Positions 16,357 to 25,114 of a stretch of 41,912 nucleotides of DNA are shown piece by piece; position 1 is the first letter of the stretch; every line of letters starts with the position of its first letter. The notes below the pieces were generated by a model. That model was not told the DNA's origin. It saw nothing but the letters and a program-made list of their open reading frames with translations, and searched no databases. Origin of the DNA: Acidobacteriota bacterium (GTDB lineage: Bacteria; Actinomycetota; Actinomycetes; Actinomycetales; Microbacteriaceae); contig JABBOD010000024.1 in assembly GCA_019351995.1 (NCBI GenBank), positions 1-41,912 on the forward strand, read 5' to 3'. A program made the translations under genes and the position numbers.

Positions 16357-18066
16357 CGTTCGTGTTGGTGGATCATCACTGGAGGGTTCGGCAGTCACCC
16401 CGTCGAGATGCTGCCCGTGACGCGCGACCAGCTCGGAGACGGCCCGCGCCAGAGTCGGGTCCTCGCCGCGGGCGAGCCCCGCGTATTCGAGGCGGGTGCG
16501 GCCATCCTTGCCCGGCAGAGCCTTGATCCAGACCCGGCGGCGCGGCACGAACAGGCTGAGCAGGAGGCCGCCCAGGATCAGCATCGCGAACAGCAGTGCG
16601 AAGGCGGGGGTCGGGTCATGGTGCACGTCGACGCTCACGTACCGCGAGATTCCGGTGAACTCGATCGACCCGAGCCCGTCGGGGAGCTGCGCGGTCTTGC
16701 CCTTGGTGAGCTGGAGCCCGTCGACCTTCGTCCTGAACCCGGCGATCTTGGTGAGCCCGTCCTCGTTGAGCGAGTACGCGTTCACCGGGGTGCCCTTGTC
16801 GAGGCCGAGGTTGCCGGTGAACACCGAGAGCTGCAGCACGGCGGCGTCACTGAGATACGGCGACAGCGAGGTGCATCCGGTCGTCGTCGCGACGGGTGTC
16901 GGGCAGAAGAATCCCTGGAATGCGACCTGCTTGGCCAGCCCGTCCGGCACCTTGATGACGCCGGCGCTGGTGAGGTTGGCATCCTGAGACAGGAACGGCA
17001 CGGCGCCGGAATAGACGACCTTCCCGCTCGGATCCTTCACCGTCACGATCGGCGCAAAGCCGTTCCCGAGCAGGTACACCTGGGTGCCACCGATCGAGAG
17101 CGGCGAGTTCACCTGGAGCAGCTGCTTCGTCCAACTGCCCCCGGGAACGCGAGTGCTGAGGTTGGCGTTGAAGCTCTCGGGCGACCAACTGCCGTCCTGG
17201 AACAGGTACTTCGGCTGGAAGCTGTCGAGCCGAAGCTGGAACGGCTGCAGGGAGTTCTCGTTGGCGAAACGACCGGGGTTGTACGAGTCGTAGTCGGTCA
17301 GCGAGTTCGTGAACGCCTCGCCCTGCACCAGGATGCGCTGGCCGGTGTAGCCGAAGCTGCCGAAGACGCCGACCGTCAGCAGCATCCCGACCAGGGCGAG
17401 GTGGAAGACCAGGTTGCCGCTCTCACGCAGGTAGCCGCGCTCCGCGGAGATCGAGAGGCTGGGGTGGGGGCCATCGGTGTCGTAGCGGGCGACCCGGTAT
17501 CCCTGCCGCTTCAGGAGCGACCGCGCCTGCACGATGGCGCTCTCGGCATCCGTCGTCGTCGTCGTGCTCGCGTAACCGACGAGTCGCTCCAGCCGAGCCG
17601 GGGTCTTCGGGGGCTTCGCACGCAGGGCGTCGAGGTGGTGTTTGAGGCGCGGGATGATGCAGCCGACGAGCGAGATGAACAGCAGCAGATAGATCGCGGA
17701 GAACCACGGCGAGGTGAAGGTGCTGAACAGCCCGAGCGAGTCGAGCACTTTGAAGGACTGCGGGTTCGCCGTCTGGTAGGCGACGACGCCGTTCGGGTCG
17801 GAGCTGCGCTGCGGCACGAGTGAGCCGGGCACCGCGCCGAGGGCGAGCAGCAGCAGCAGGATGAGCGCGGTGCGCATGCTGGTGAGCTGACGCCAGAAGA
17901 ATCGCACGTACCCGAGCGGACCGAGCCGCGGCTGAGTCACCGAGTCGTCGATCGGACCAGCGGAGTCGATGTGGTCTGACGGCCGCAGCGGGTCGGAGCG
18001 AGTGGACGTGCCGTCGGCGGCGTCCGTGGCGTCAGAGCGGGTTCGCGATACCAAGACCTGCTCCAA
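16354..18066 (-). CDS. resB: Cytochrome c biogenesis protein ResB
   Basis: A membrane protein of about 570 residues that works with CcsB to ligate heme to apocytochrome c on the outer face of the membrane. The N-terminal about 40 residues are polar, then a LGYVRFFWRQLTSMRTALILLLLLA helix typical of ResB, two more helices, a large extracytoplasmic domain and a final helix (PAFALLFAMLILGGLLLSLF). The start is uncertain: TTG at 18066 or TTG at 18054, the latter with GGAG 6 bases upstream; no ATG or GTG fits. Either choice overlaps the ccdA 3' end by 20-35 bases, which implies translational coupling. Confidence 0.9.
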   Translation of the reverse strand: MEQVLVSRTRSDATDAADGTSTRSDPLRPSDHIDSAGPIDDSVTQPRLGPLGYVRFFWRQLTSMRTALILLLLLALGAVPGSLVPQRSSDPNGVVAYQTANPQSFKVLDSLGLFSTFTSPWFSAIYLLLFISLVGCIIPRLKHHLDALRAKPPKTPARLERLVGYASTTTTTDAESAIVQARSLLKRQGYRVARYDTDGPHPSLSISAERGYLRESGNLVFHLALVGMLLTVGVFGSFGYTGQRILVQGEAFTNSLTDYDSYNPGRFANENSLQPFQLRLDSFQPKYLFQDGSWSPESFNANLSTRVPGGSWTKQLLQVNSPLSIGGTQVYLLGNGFAPIVTVKDPSGKVVYSGAVPFLSQDANLTSAGVIKVPDGLAKQVAFQGFFCPTPVATTTGCTSLSPYLSDAAVLQLSVFTGNLGLDKGTPVNAYSLNEDGLTKIAGFRTKVDGLQLTKGKTAQLPDGLGSIEFTGISRYVSVDVHHDPTPAFALLFAMLILGGLLLSLFVPRRRVWIKALPGKDGRTRLEYAGLARGEDPTLARAVSELVARHGQHLDGVTAEPSSDDPPTRT

Positions 18067-18763
18067 ACGCCGAGATGAATGTCCGCCACACGCCGCTCAC
18101 CATCAGCAGCCCGATGATGATCAGCAGCGCACCCCCGGCGATGTTGACCGACCGGATGTGCCGCTTGACCCACGCCACCGAACCGCCGACCCAGCCGAAA
18201 CCGATCGCCACCAGTAGGAACGGGATCCCGAGGCCGACGCAATACGCAATACCCACGATCAGCGCGCGCCCGAGATTACCCTGATCGAGCACCATGGACT
18301 GCACGGCGATGAGGGTCGGGCCCACGCACGGCGTCCAGCCGACCGCAAACACGATGCCCAGCAGGGGCGCGCCGATCAGACCGGTTCGTGGCTGCCATCC
18401 CGGCTTGATCGTGCGCTGCAGAAAGCTGACCTGCCCGATGAAGACGATCCCCATGAGGATCACGACCACTCCCGCGATGCGCAGGATGACATCCGTATAC
18501 GTGGTGACGAAGACGCCGACGGTTCCGACCAGCAGCGACACCGCGAGAAAAACCAGCGAGAAGCCGGCGATGAAGAGCGCGACTCCCCCCAGCATCCGGC
18601 TGCGCGTTCGCTTCCGGCCGCTGGTGACGCCGCTGACGAAGCCGAGGTAGCCGGGAACCAGCGGCAGCACACAGGGCGACAGGAACGAGAGCAGCCCCGC
18701 TGCGATGGCGATCGGAACGGCGAACCAGAGGCCACCGCCCAGCACGACGGCGCCCGGATTCAC
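18032..18763 (-). CDS. ccdA: Thiol-disulfide transporter CcdA
   Basis: A 243-residue polytopic membrane protein of the DsbD/CcdA family that passes electrons from cytosolic thioredoxin to the outside, keeping the apocytochrome CXXCH cysteines reduced. The first helix carries SFLSPCVLPLVPGYLGFVSG, and a later helix carries VGWTPCVGPTL; each supplies one of the two redox cysteines. About six transmembrane segments are visible. The GTG start lies 31 bases after the resA stop. It overlaps resB at its 3' end. Confidence 0.94.
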   Translation of the reverse strand: MNPGAVVLGGGLWFAVPIAIAAGLLSFLSPCVLPLVPGYLGFVSGVTSGRKRTRSRMLGGVALFIAGFSLVFLAVSLLVGTVGVFVTTYTDVILRIAGVVVILMGIVFIGQVSFLQRTIKPGWQPRTGLIGAPLLGIVFAVGWTPCVGPTLIAVQSMVLDQGNLGRALIVGIAYCVGLGIPFLLVAIGFGWVGGSVAWVKRHIRSVNIAGGALLIIIGLLMVSGVWRTFISAFGAGLGIANPL

Positions 18764-18794
18764 CGCTCGGCCCCGCTCAGTTCGTCGCCCGTGC

Positions 18795-19457
18795 TCACTT
18801 TTCGGCCATCGTCGACTCGATGACCTGTCCGACCAGCGACGGGCTGGTGATCAGTCCGCTGAAGCGCGCCGCGACGCGGCCCTTGGCGTCGATGATCAGG
18901 GTGGTCGGCACCGCGTTGGGTGAGATCGCGTGCGCCGTCGTGAAGGCCAGGCTGACCGCACCGCTGTCGACGTCCAGGATCGACGGGTATGTCACGCCGT
19001 GGCTCTTCTCGAAGCTCTGGGCGGTGGCCGCGGTGTCCTCTTTGTTGACACCGAGGAAGACGACACCCTTCGGCGCGTACTTCTGGTTCAAGGCCTCGAG
19101 ATCCTTGGACTCGAGGCGGCAGGGTGGGCAGCTGGCGTACCAGAAGTTGAGGACGACGACTTTGCCGAGATAGTCGGTGCTGGAGACCCGGCTGCCGGCA
19201 TCCGTCGTCCCCGAGTAGGCGACAGCCGCCCCCCGGTTGGCGGCGGCGATCGTCTTGGTCGAGCCGTCGGCGGACACGTAGTTCCCGGTGTTGCCGGAGT
19301 TGTTGTACTGGGTAGCCAGGCTGTCGTTCGACGTGCACCCGGTCAGCGAGACCGCGACGGCGATCGCGACGATCGCGACCGCGCTCGTCGAGAGGGCGCG
19401 AATGCTGACGGCGCTGCGGGTCTTCACGCTGCGGGTATTCGCACTGCCGATCGTCAC
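18795..19457 (-). CDS. resA: ResA/TlpA-type thioredoxin-like lipoprotein
   Basis: A 220-residue exported lipoprotein. The signal peptide hydrophobic core spans about residues 24-38 and ends in lipobox LTGC, giving acylated Cys41. The mature part is an AhpC/TSA-thioredoxin fold with the redox motif WYASCPPCR (cysteines at 110 and 113) and the cis-proline segment NAVPTTLIID. It should reduce apocytochrome c cysteines using electrons from CcdA. The GTG start overlaps the stop of the preceding phosphatase gene by 4 bases (GTGA), so it is translationally coupled. Confidence 0.94.
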   Translation of the reverse strand: MTIGSANTRSVKTRSAVSIRALSTSAVAIVAIAVAVSLTGCTSNDSLATQYNNSGNTGNYVSADGSTKTIAAANRGAAVAYSGTTDAGSRVSSTDYLGKVVVLNFWYASCPPCRLESKDLEALNQKYAPKGVVFLGVNKEDTAATAQSFEKSHGVTYPSILDVDSGAVSLAFTTAHAISPNAVPTTLIIDAKGRVAARFSGLITSPSLVGQVIESTMAEK

Positions 19458-20116
19458 ACTGCTCCCAGGTCGATGGATTCTGCCAGCAATGCTGCCGCAG
19501 GTTCCTGATAGTCGATCTCAGCGAAGGCGCCAGCTTCGCCCGCGTTCGGATCCCACGCGACGGTGGTGATGCTGGAGAGCGTGCAGCGGCGGTGGCGCGG
19601 ATCCGTGGCGAGAGGCTTGCCCTGCACGGTGCGCGCGACCATCCAGATCGGCAGCTGATGGCTGACCAGCACGACCTCGCCGCTCTCGACGGAGGCGTGG
19701 GCGGCCGCGACCGCCGCCATCATCCGCTCGGCGACCGAGGCGAACGGCTCACCCCATGACGGCTTCCACGGATTGATCAAGTGCCGAAGTAGAAGTGGAT
19801 TGCGCTTCAGTGAGGCGCGAACGTTGCTGCCCTCGAAGACGTTCGGCGGTTCGATCAGCCGCTCGTCGATCCCGAGTTCGGCACTCGGCACAGCCGAGCG
19901 GAGACCGTCAAGCCACGGCTGCGCGCTCTCCCGTGTTCGGGTGAGCGGACTCGAGGTCACGGCGACGATCGGGCGACCCGCCATCGACTCGGCGGCGAGC
20001 TGCGCCATCCGTCGGCCCCGCTCGCTCAAATGGAACTCGGGCAGCCGACCGTAGAGAACGCCCGCCGGGTTGAAGACCTCGCCGTGGCGCACGAGATGAA
20101 GGAGGTCGGCGGGCAC
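19454..20116 (-). CDS. Histidine phosphatase family protein (phosphoglycerate mutase-like)
   Basis: A 220-residue cytosolic protein of the histidine phosphatase superfamily. The catalytic motif LVRHGEVFNP is near the N-terminus, the second signature SSPLTRTRESAQP follows, and the second catalytic histidine lies in VVLVSHQLPIWM. Such a gene typically precedes resA in actinobacterial cytochrome c operons (Rv0525 in M. tuberculosis, as I recall); its substrate there is unknown. The GTG start has TAGACT 6 bases upstream, and this gene appears to be the first of the ccs operon. Confidence 0.92.
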   Translation of the reverse strand: MPADLLHLVRHGEVFNPAGVLYGRLPEFHLSERGRRMAQLAAESMAGRPIVAVTSSPLTRTRESAQPWLDGLRSAVPSAELGIDERLIEPPNVFEGSNVRASLKRNPLLLRHLINPWKPSWGEPFASVAERMMAAVAAAHASVESGEVVLVSHQLPIWMVARTVQGKPLATDPRHRRCTLSSITTVAWDPNAGEAGAFAEIDYQEPAAALLAESIDLGAV

Positions 20117-20122
20117 CCGAGA

Positions 20123-20128
20123 AGTCTA
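20123..20128 (-). promoter_or_regulatory. Leaderless-type -10 box for the cytochrome c biogenesis operon
   Basis: On the minus strand TAGACT ends 6 bases before the GTG of the histidine phosphatase gene. Confidence 0.55.
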
Positions 20129-20169
20129 CGGTCGCCGAGCCGGGCCCCGGCCGGGACGCCATCGGCCGC

Positions 20170-20197
20170 CGGTGGACTCGACCACCGCCGGTAGACT
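20170..20197 (+). promoter_or_regulatory. aspS promoter with upstream inverted repeat
   Basis: TAGACT at 20192-20197 is a -10 box 8 bases before the GTG of aspS. Just upstream, CGGTGG (20170-20175) and CCACCG (20182-20187) form an inverted repeat with a 6-base gap, in the region where a -35 or an operator would lie. Confidence 0.45.
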
Positions 20198-20205
20198 CGT
20201 GGACC

Positions 20206-21522
<1,317 letters not shown>

Positions 21523-21531
21523 CTGGACCGC

Positions 21532-21711
21532 TCAGCTGAGATCCTCGATCGTGGCCCCCGCCGCGTTCTTGATGACCGACTCGACGGCGCTCCTCGCGGA
21601 AGCCTTGACGACGTAGTTCTCGCTGACCGCGATGGTTTCGCCGTTCGACGCGACGATGCGCCAGAAGTACGGCTGCGTTGTGCTCTTGCCCTTGACGATC
21701 TGAAACTTCAT
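21532..21711 (-). CDS. YegP family (DUF1508) small protein
   Basis: A 59-residue protein starting MKFQIVKGKSTTQPYFWRIV with a conserved-looking ASNGETIAVSENYVVKASA stretch. This is one YegP/DUF1508 repeat: a small beta-alpha unit with an FYWR-like aromatic strand and a repeated alanine-rich helix (SARSAVESVIKNA). Most family members are single or tandem repeats of about 55 residues with no known function. The ATG has a good Shine-Dalgarno sequence (GGAAGGA) about 7 bases upstream. It converges on aspS with 9 bases between stops and lies downstream of the FMN reductase gene. Confidence 0.88.
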   Translation of the reverse strand: MKFQIVKGKSTTQPYFWRIVASNGETIAVSENYVVKASARSAVESVIKNAAGATIEDLS

Positions 21712-21749
21712 GGGGGGATCCTTCCGGGAGGTGGAACGGCGAGCAGACG

Positions 21750-22310
21750 TCAGCCTAGGTGCGCAGGCACGAGGCGGCGACCGATCGCCTGCGAGAGCTG
21801 TTCGAGCGCGATGTCCAGCCGCAGATCCAGGCCGGCATCCACGACCTCGCCGTCCGGCAGGATCCTCGCCGACGCGTGAGAGACCGTGATGGGGTCGACC
21901 AGCACGGCGTCGAGGGCGAGCAGGGTCGGCACCAGGGCCGCCAGGCCGCGGATGCCGCCCGTCTGGCCCGGGGACGCGCTCATCAGCAGCACCGGCTTGC
22001 CGGAGAGGCCCGTCGACGCCGCCAGCCAGTCGAGGGCGTTCTTGGTCACACCGGACGCGGAGTGCACATACTCCGGCGAGGAGATGATGGCGCCCCGCGC
22101 TGACTCCGCCAGCAGGCGAAACTCCCGCACGGCCGAGGGGAGCCGAGCCGGGGTATCACGATCGGGGTCGAGCAGCGGAAGGTCGCGGATCAACTCCGCA
22201 CCGACGAGCAGCAGCCCGGGCGTTCGGCGCTCGACGGCGGTCAGCAGTGCCCGATGCAGGGAGGATTCGCGCAGGCTCCCGCAGATCGCGAGAACGGTCG
22301 TGCGCTCCAT
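21750..22310 (-). CDS. NADPH-dependent FMN reductase family protein
   Basis: A 186-residue flavodoxin-fold oxidoreductase. The phosphate-binding loop ICGSLRESSLHRALL near residue 9 and the SPEYVHSASGVTKNALDWL segment near residue 80 are typical of NADPH-dependent FMN or quinone reductases (ArsH/ChrR-like group). It would use NAD(P)H to reduce flavin, quinones or metal ions; the substrate cannot be read. The ATG has TAAGCT 6 bases upstream, whose first three bases are the stop of the upstream glutaredoxin-like gene. Confidence 0.9.
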   Translation of the reverse strand: MERTTVLAICGSLRESSLHRALLTAVERRTPGLLLVGAELIRDLPLLDPDRDTPARLPSAVREFRLLAESARGAIISSPEYVHSASGVTKNALDWLAASTGLSGKPVLLMSASPGQTGGIRGLAALVPTLLALDAVLVDPITVSHASARILPDGEVVDAGLDLRLDIALEQLSQAIGRRLVPAHLG

Positions 22311-22316
22311 GGCCTG

Positions 22317-22322
22317 AGCTTA
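22317..22322 (-). promoter_or_regulatory. Leaderless-type -10 box for the FMN reductase gene
   Basis: On the minus strand TAAGCT ends 6 bases before the ATG; its TAA is also the stop codon of the preceding gene. Confidence 0.45.
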
Positions 22323-22574
22323 GGAGTCAGCGGTGACGGCGTCGAGGGCTGCGCGCAGTCGCGCCGCGTCCACCCTCCAGATTGTGTGCACGCGGTCATT
22401 GATCAGCACGACCGGGATCTCGTCGACGTAGGCCTCGAGCAGAGCCGGCTCGTCGAGAATCGAGCGCTCATCCACGGTCACGCCCGGGAAATCCACGAGC
22501 ACCTCGGCGACGACGACGCGGGCGTCATCACAGAGGTGGCAGTTGGGCTTGCCGATGAGCGTGAGACGGGTCAC
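22320..22574 (-). CDS. Glutaredoxin-like (DUF836) protein
   Basis: An 84-residue thioredoxin-fold protein with the redox motif NCHLCDDA near residue 11 and the cis-proline segment VDEIPVVLIND near residue 52. It is the size of the DUF836 glutaredoxin-like family found beside SerB1-like phosphatase genes in actinobacteria (Rv0508 in M. tuberculosis, from memory). It probably acts in thiol redox transfer in the cytosol, but the partner is unknown. The GTG start has TAGCCT 6 bases upstream, and the gene is divergent from the HAD phosphatase gene. Confidence 0.9.
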   Translation of the reverse strand: MTRLTLIGKPNCHLCDDARVVVAEVLVDFPGVTVDERSILDEPALLEAYVDEIPVVLINDRVHTIWRVDAARLRAALDAVTADS

Positions 22575-22580
22575 CGTCCC

Positions 22581-22586
22581 AGGCTA
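22581..22586 (-). promoter_or_regulatory. Leaderless-type -10 box for the glutaredoxin-like gene
   Basis: On the minus strand TAGCCT ends 6 bases before the GTG start. Confidence 0.55.
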
Positions 22587-22601
22587 GGCGCTCCTGGCGG
22601 A

Positions 22602-22607
22602 TACCAT
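22602..22607 (+). promoter_or_regulatory. Leaderless-type -10 box for the HAD-IB phosphatase gene
   Basis: TACCAT ends 6 bases before the ATG at 22614. It and the glutaredoxin promoter share a 39-base divergent region. Confidence 0.55.
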
Positions 22608-22613
22608 GACGTG

Positions 22614-23405
22614 ATGTCCGAGTCGCCGAGCACGCCCGAGCCGCCCGACGCAAGCGACCGTCCGATCCTCGTGTTCTTCGACGTCGACAACACCTTGATG
22701 CGGGGCACCAGCCTGTTTCAGCTGGGGCGCGAGGCGTGGAAGCAGCATGTGATCGGCATCCGTGACGTCGCGCTGTTCGCCTGGCATCAGCGCCGCTTCA
22801 TCCAGGTCGGTGAGAACGACGATCACCTTGCCACGGCCCGTGAGCGCGCACTGGGGCTGGTGGGTGGGCACACGCAGGCCGAGATCCTGGGGTTGGCGGA
22901 GTCGATCTGGGAACACCGGATCGAGCCACGGCTCTATCGCGAGACCGTCGACCTCACGCAGGAGCACCTCGCCAAGGGCCACGAGGTCTGGCTGGTCTCG
23001 GCGACGCCGTGGGAGATCGGCGACCTGATCGCGAGGCGGCTGGGGCTGACGGGCGCGCTCGGCACCCGATCCGTGGTTGTGGATGGCGTGTACACCGGCC
23101 ACCTGATCGGCCACGTGCTGCACAACGAACGGAAAGCCACGGCGGTCCGCAAGCTGGCGGCGGAGGCAGGGGCCGATCTGGCTGACAGCTGGGCGTATTC
23201 GGACAGTCGCAACGACATCCCGTTGCTGGAGTCGGTGGGACATCCGGTGGTGGTGAATCCGGATCTCATCCTCGCCCACCACGCGCAGCAGCACGGCTGG
23301 CCGGCGCTCAGACTGAGCCCCGCGAGCATCCGGGAGGCGCAACGCCGGGTGCGTCGGGAGGCCCGCGCTGTGAAATCCGAGAAAAGGAGCACGCGCCGGG
23401 ACTAA
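22614..23405 (+). CDS. HAD-IB family phosphatase (SerB1-like)
   Basis: A 263-residue haloacid dehalogenase-type phosphatase. Motif I is FFDVDNTLMRGTS (nucleophile Asp and acid/base Asp both present), motif II is LVSATPWEIG, the lysine lies in NERKATAV, and motif IV is YSDSRNDIPLLESVG. The predicted class is phosphoserine phosphatase-like, though relatives include phosphatases acting on lipid or sugar phosphates, so the substrate is open. The ATG at 22614 is preferred because a -10 box sits 6 bases upstream. The stop codon lies in the loop of a strong hairpin shared with the convergent bS22 gene. Confidence 0.9.
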   Translation: MSESPSTPEPPDASDRPILVFFDVDNTLMRGTSLFQLGREAWKQHVIGIRDVALFAWHQRRFIQVGENDDHLATARERALGLVGGHTQAEILGLAESIWEHRIEPRLYRETVDLTQEHLAKGHEVWLVSATPWEIGDLIARRLGLTGALGTRSVVVDGVYTGHLIGHVLHNERKATAVRKLAAEAGADLADSWAYSDSRNDIPLLESVGHPVVVNPDLILAHHAQQHGWPALRLSPASIREAQRRVRREARAVKSEKRSTRRD

Positions 23406-23423
23406 CAGGCCCGACGCGTGCTC
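23387..23423 (-). terminator. Rho-independent terminator of the bS22 gene, spanning the HAD gene end
   Basis: GAGCACGCG (23387-23395) pairs with CGCGTGCTC (23415-23423) and CGGG (23397-23400) with CCCG (23410-23413), giving a 13-bp stem with one mismatch and a 9-base loop. On the minus strand it is followed by CTTTTC, so it fits an intrinsic terminator for bS22. On the plus strand no U tract follows, and the loop holds the HAD stop codon. Confidence 0.75.
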
Positions 23424-23435
23424 GACATCACAGAC

Positions 23436-23534
23436 TTACTTCTTGTTGCGACGCTGGTGACGCGTCTTGCGCAGAAGCTTTCGGTGCTTCTTCTTCGCCA
23501 TGCGCTTGCGGCGCTTCTTGATGACGGAACCCAT
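23436..23534 (-). CDS. bS22-type 30S ribosomal protein (AURKAIP1/COX24 family)
   Basis: A 32-residue, extremely basic peptide: MGSVIKKRRKRMAKKKHRK, then LLRKTRHQRRNKK. This is the small actinobacterial ribosomal protein bS22, related to the mitochondrial AURKAIP1/COX24 domain and found on the small ribosomal subunit. Length and sequence match the family. The ATG has a GAGGTG Shine-Dalgarno sequence close upstream, a -10 box at 23590-23595 would give about 50 bases of leader, and a good intrinsic terminator follows. The pairing with a small HTH gene upstream is conserved in actinobacteria (Rv0500B/Rv0500A order, from memory). Confidence 0.93.
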   Translation of the reverse strand: MGSVIKKRRKRMAKKKHRKLLRKTRHQRRNKK

Positions 23535-23589
23535 GTTCACCTCATTCGTGTCGGACATTGACCAACCCTGGCCAACGACCGACCACGGA

Positions 23590-23595
23590 AATCTA
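23590..23595 (-). promoter_or_regulatory. Candidate -10 box for the bS22 gene
   Basis: On the minus strand TAGATT matches TANNNT and would give a leader of about 50 bases with a Shine-Dalgarno sequence. No convincing -35 is seen. Confidence 0.4.
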
Positions 23596-23660
23596 ACCTG
23601 CCGAGTGTACCTGACGGGCCCCGGTGGCAGGAAACCCTCGGCGCACTCCGCGGCAGGCGC

Positions 23661-23855
23661 CTAGCCGACCTCGGACTGCGGGAGCGAAATCGCCGCTTCG
23701 ACGGCAGACTCGGGGATCCGGAACGATCGCCCGAAACGGATGGCGGGAAGGTCTCCGGAATGCACGAGACGGTAGACGGTCATGTTCGAGACGCGCATCA
23801 TCTCGGCCACTTCGGCGACGGTGAGAAACCGCACGTCCGACAGTTCCTTCGCCAT
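23661..23855 (-). CDS. Excisionase/BldC-like helix-turn-helix protein
   Basis: A 64-residue DNA-binding protein: FLTVAEVAEMMRVSNMTVYRLVHSGDLPAIRFGRSFRIP is a MerR-like helix-turn-helix followed by the short wing. It is the size of BldC-type actinobacterial regulators, which bind DNA without an effector domain. It lies upstream of bS22 and downstream of the ArsR gene, as in other actinobacteria. The ATG has GGGGCGG upstream as a possible ribosome binding site. Its targets are unknown. The 163-bp gap to the ArsR gene holds no other feature I can support. Confidence 0.9.
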   Translation of the reverse strand: MAKELSDVRFLTVAEVAEMMRVSNMTVYRLVHSGDLPAIRFGRSFRIPESAVEAAISLPQSEVG

Positions 23856-24018
23856 TGCCGCCCCTGATTTTCGCGAGCCACTCGGCCCATAACCCCGACA
23901 TCGTGCCGTCAGCAGTGTGACTCCTGTGACACGAGTTCAGTCGCAACACTAGGGTGCCGCGCCAGACGCTGTAAAGCACCCAAGCGCGTCGCACCCGTTC
24001 GGGTGGGGTCTGCGACCT

Positions 24019-24525
24019 CTATTCGTTGAAGGGGAGCTGCGGAAAACGGTCGGCGACTCTCTTCTGCGCGCCCTGGAGCTTCGACTGAGCCCCCTGAAAG
24101 CGCGCCTGCGCCGCCTCGATGGCCGCGCGCGCGTTGTGGGCGGTCTCCGCCGCGCGACGACCGACCGTCGCGCCGACCTCGGTTCCGGCCCAGGCGACGT
24201 AGACCGTTGACACGCCGTCCTCGCCGTCGGAGCCAGCGACACCGCTGCCACTCATAAACGGAGCGAGCCAGAGCGCGAGTTCGTCCAGCGGCGCCGCGTC
24301 GAGACGGTAGTAGCGGTGTTGACCCTCCTCGCGCACGGTGACGAGCTCGTGGTCGCGCAGCACCTTGAGGTGCTTGGACACCGTCGGCTGACTGATCCCG
24401 AGTTCACTGACCAGCTCGCTCACGGCGATCTCGCCGCTCCCGGTTCCGGACTCGGACCGATGCAGAAGATGAAGGAGCAACTCGCGACGCGTCCCGTCAG
24501 CGAGCACGTCGAAGATGTCAGCCAT
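24019..24525 (-). CDS. ArsR family transcriptional regulator with extended C-terminus
   Basis: A 168-residue winged-helix regulator. The ArsR HTH reads IAVSELVSELGISQPTVSKHLKVLRDHELVTVREEGQHRYYRLD (about residues 26-72). No ArsR-type cysteine metal site is apparent in the recognition helix. The last about 60 residues form an Ala/Gln-rich helix (AARAAIEAAQARFQGAQSK...) that could be a coiled coil for dimerisation. I choose the ATG at 24525 because TACTCT lies 6 bases upstream; the frame continues upstream to 24558 without better signals. Target genes are unknown. Confidence 0.88.
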   Translation of the reverse strand: MADIFDVLADGTRRELLLHLLHRSESGTGSGEIAVSELVSELGISQPTVSKHLKVLRDHELVTVREEGQHRYYRLDAAPLDELALWLAPFMSGSGVAGSDGEDGVSTVYVAWAGTEVGATVGRRAAETAHNARAAIEAAQARFQGAQSKLQGAQKRVADRFPQLPFNE

Positions 24526-24531
24526 CGTGCC

Positions 24532-24537
24532 AGAGTA
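24532..24537 (-). promoter_or_regulatory. Leaderless-type -10 box for the ArsR-type regulator
   Basis: On the minus strand TACTCT ends 6 bases before the ATG at 24525. Confidence 0.55.
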
Positions 24538-24575
24538 GTCAGCCAACCCCGCGGTCACCAGGGTGACCCGCGCGG

Positions 24576-24995
24576 TCAGCCGTTGTTCGGGGCTCCGGTG
24601 GGGGCGCCGAACGGCGCTGGAGACGCGATCCGCTGTCCGGATCCCGGTTGGCCCTGGCCCGGCTGGGCCGGAACCCGCTGGCGGGAGCCGAATCGGTATC
24701 CGTCGTTCATTCCATCGCCGTTCGCCCCGTTGCCGCGAACGCCGCCCTGCCCCGGGTGGATGTGCTGACCGACTCCCGGGCGGGCATCGTGAGCACCGAT
24801 CCCGAGCCCCAGGGCCACTCCGCCGCCGAAGAACAGCAGCCCGACGATGACCCCTCCGACGATCACCAGCGGGAGAAGGGGAAGAGTGACGGTCCGCCTC
24901 GGCGCTGTCGCGAGAGCGGGTGCCTGCACGGGAGTCGGCGTCGGCAGAGGAGTGGTCGCGTCCGCGGGCTCGATCGGTTCAGTCTGCTTGGGCAT
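24576..24995 (-). CDS. Single-span membrane protein, unknown function
   Basis: A 139-residue protein: a Pro/Thr/Ala-rich N-terminus of about 35 residues, one strong transmembrane helix (LPLLPLVIVGGVIVGLLFFGG, about residues 38-60), then a Gly, Gln, Asn and Pro-rich tail without clear fold. I do not recognise a family. The ATG at 24995 has AAGGAG 9 bases upstream and is preferred over the GTG or ATG options further up. It may be exported, with the repetitive tail outside the cell, but the orientation is not certain. It lies between proC and the ArsR gene on the same strand. Confidence 0.7.
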   Translation of the reverse strand: MPKQTEPIEPADATTPLPTPTPVQAPALATAPRRTVTLPLLPLVIVGGVIVGLLFFGGGVALGLGIGAHDARPGVGQHIHPGQGGVRGNGANGDGMNDGYRFGSRQRVPAQPGQGQPGSGQRIASPAPFGAPTGAPNNG

Positions 24996-25114
24996 GGCGT
25001 GCGTCTCCTTGTGCGAGGCCGGGTGGCTCCCAGTGAGCCTGGCGGACATGACTGGGTCGCCCCCGTAAGAACCACTGGCGCCGCTGATGCATTCGCTGAG
25101 AGCCTGCCCGGAGA

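Noticed and set aside
16228..17823. A 531-codon plus-strand frame opposite ccsB and resB
   Set aside because: Crosses two conserved genes and has shadow composition.
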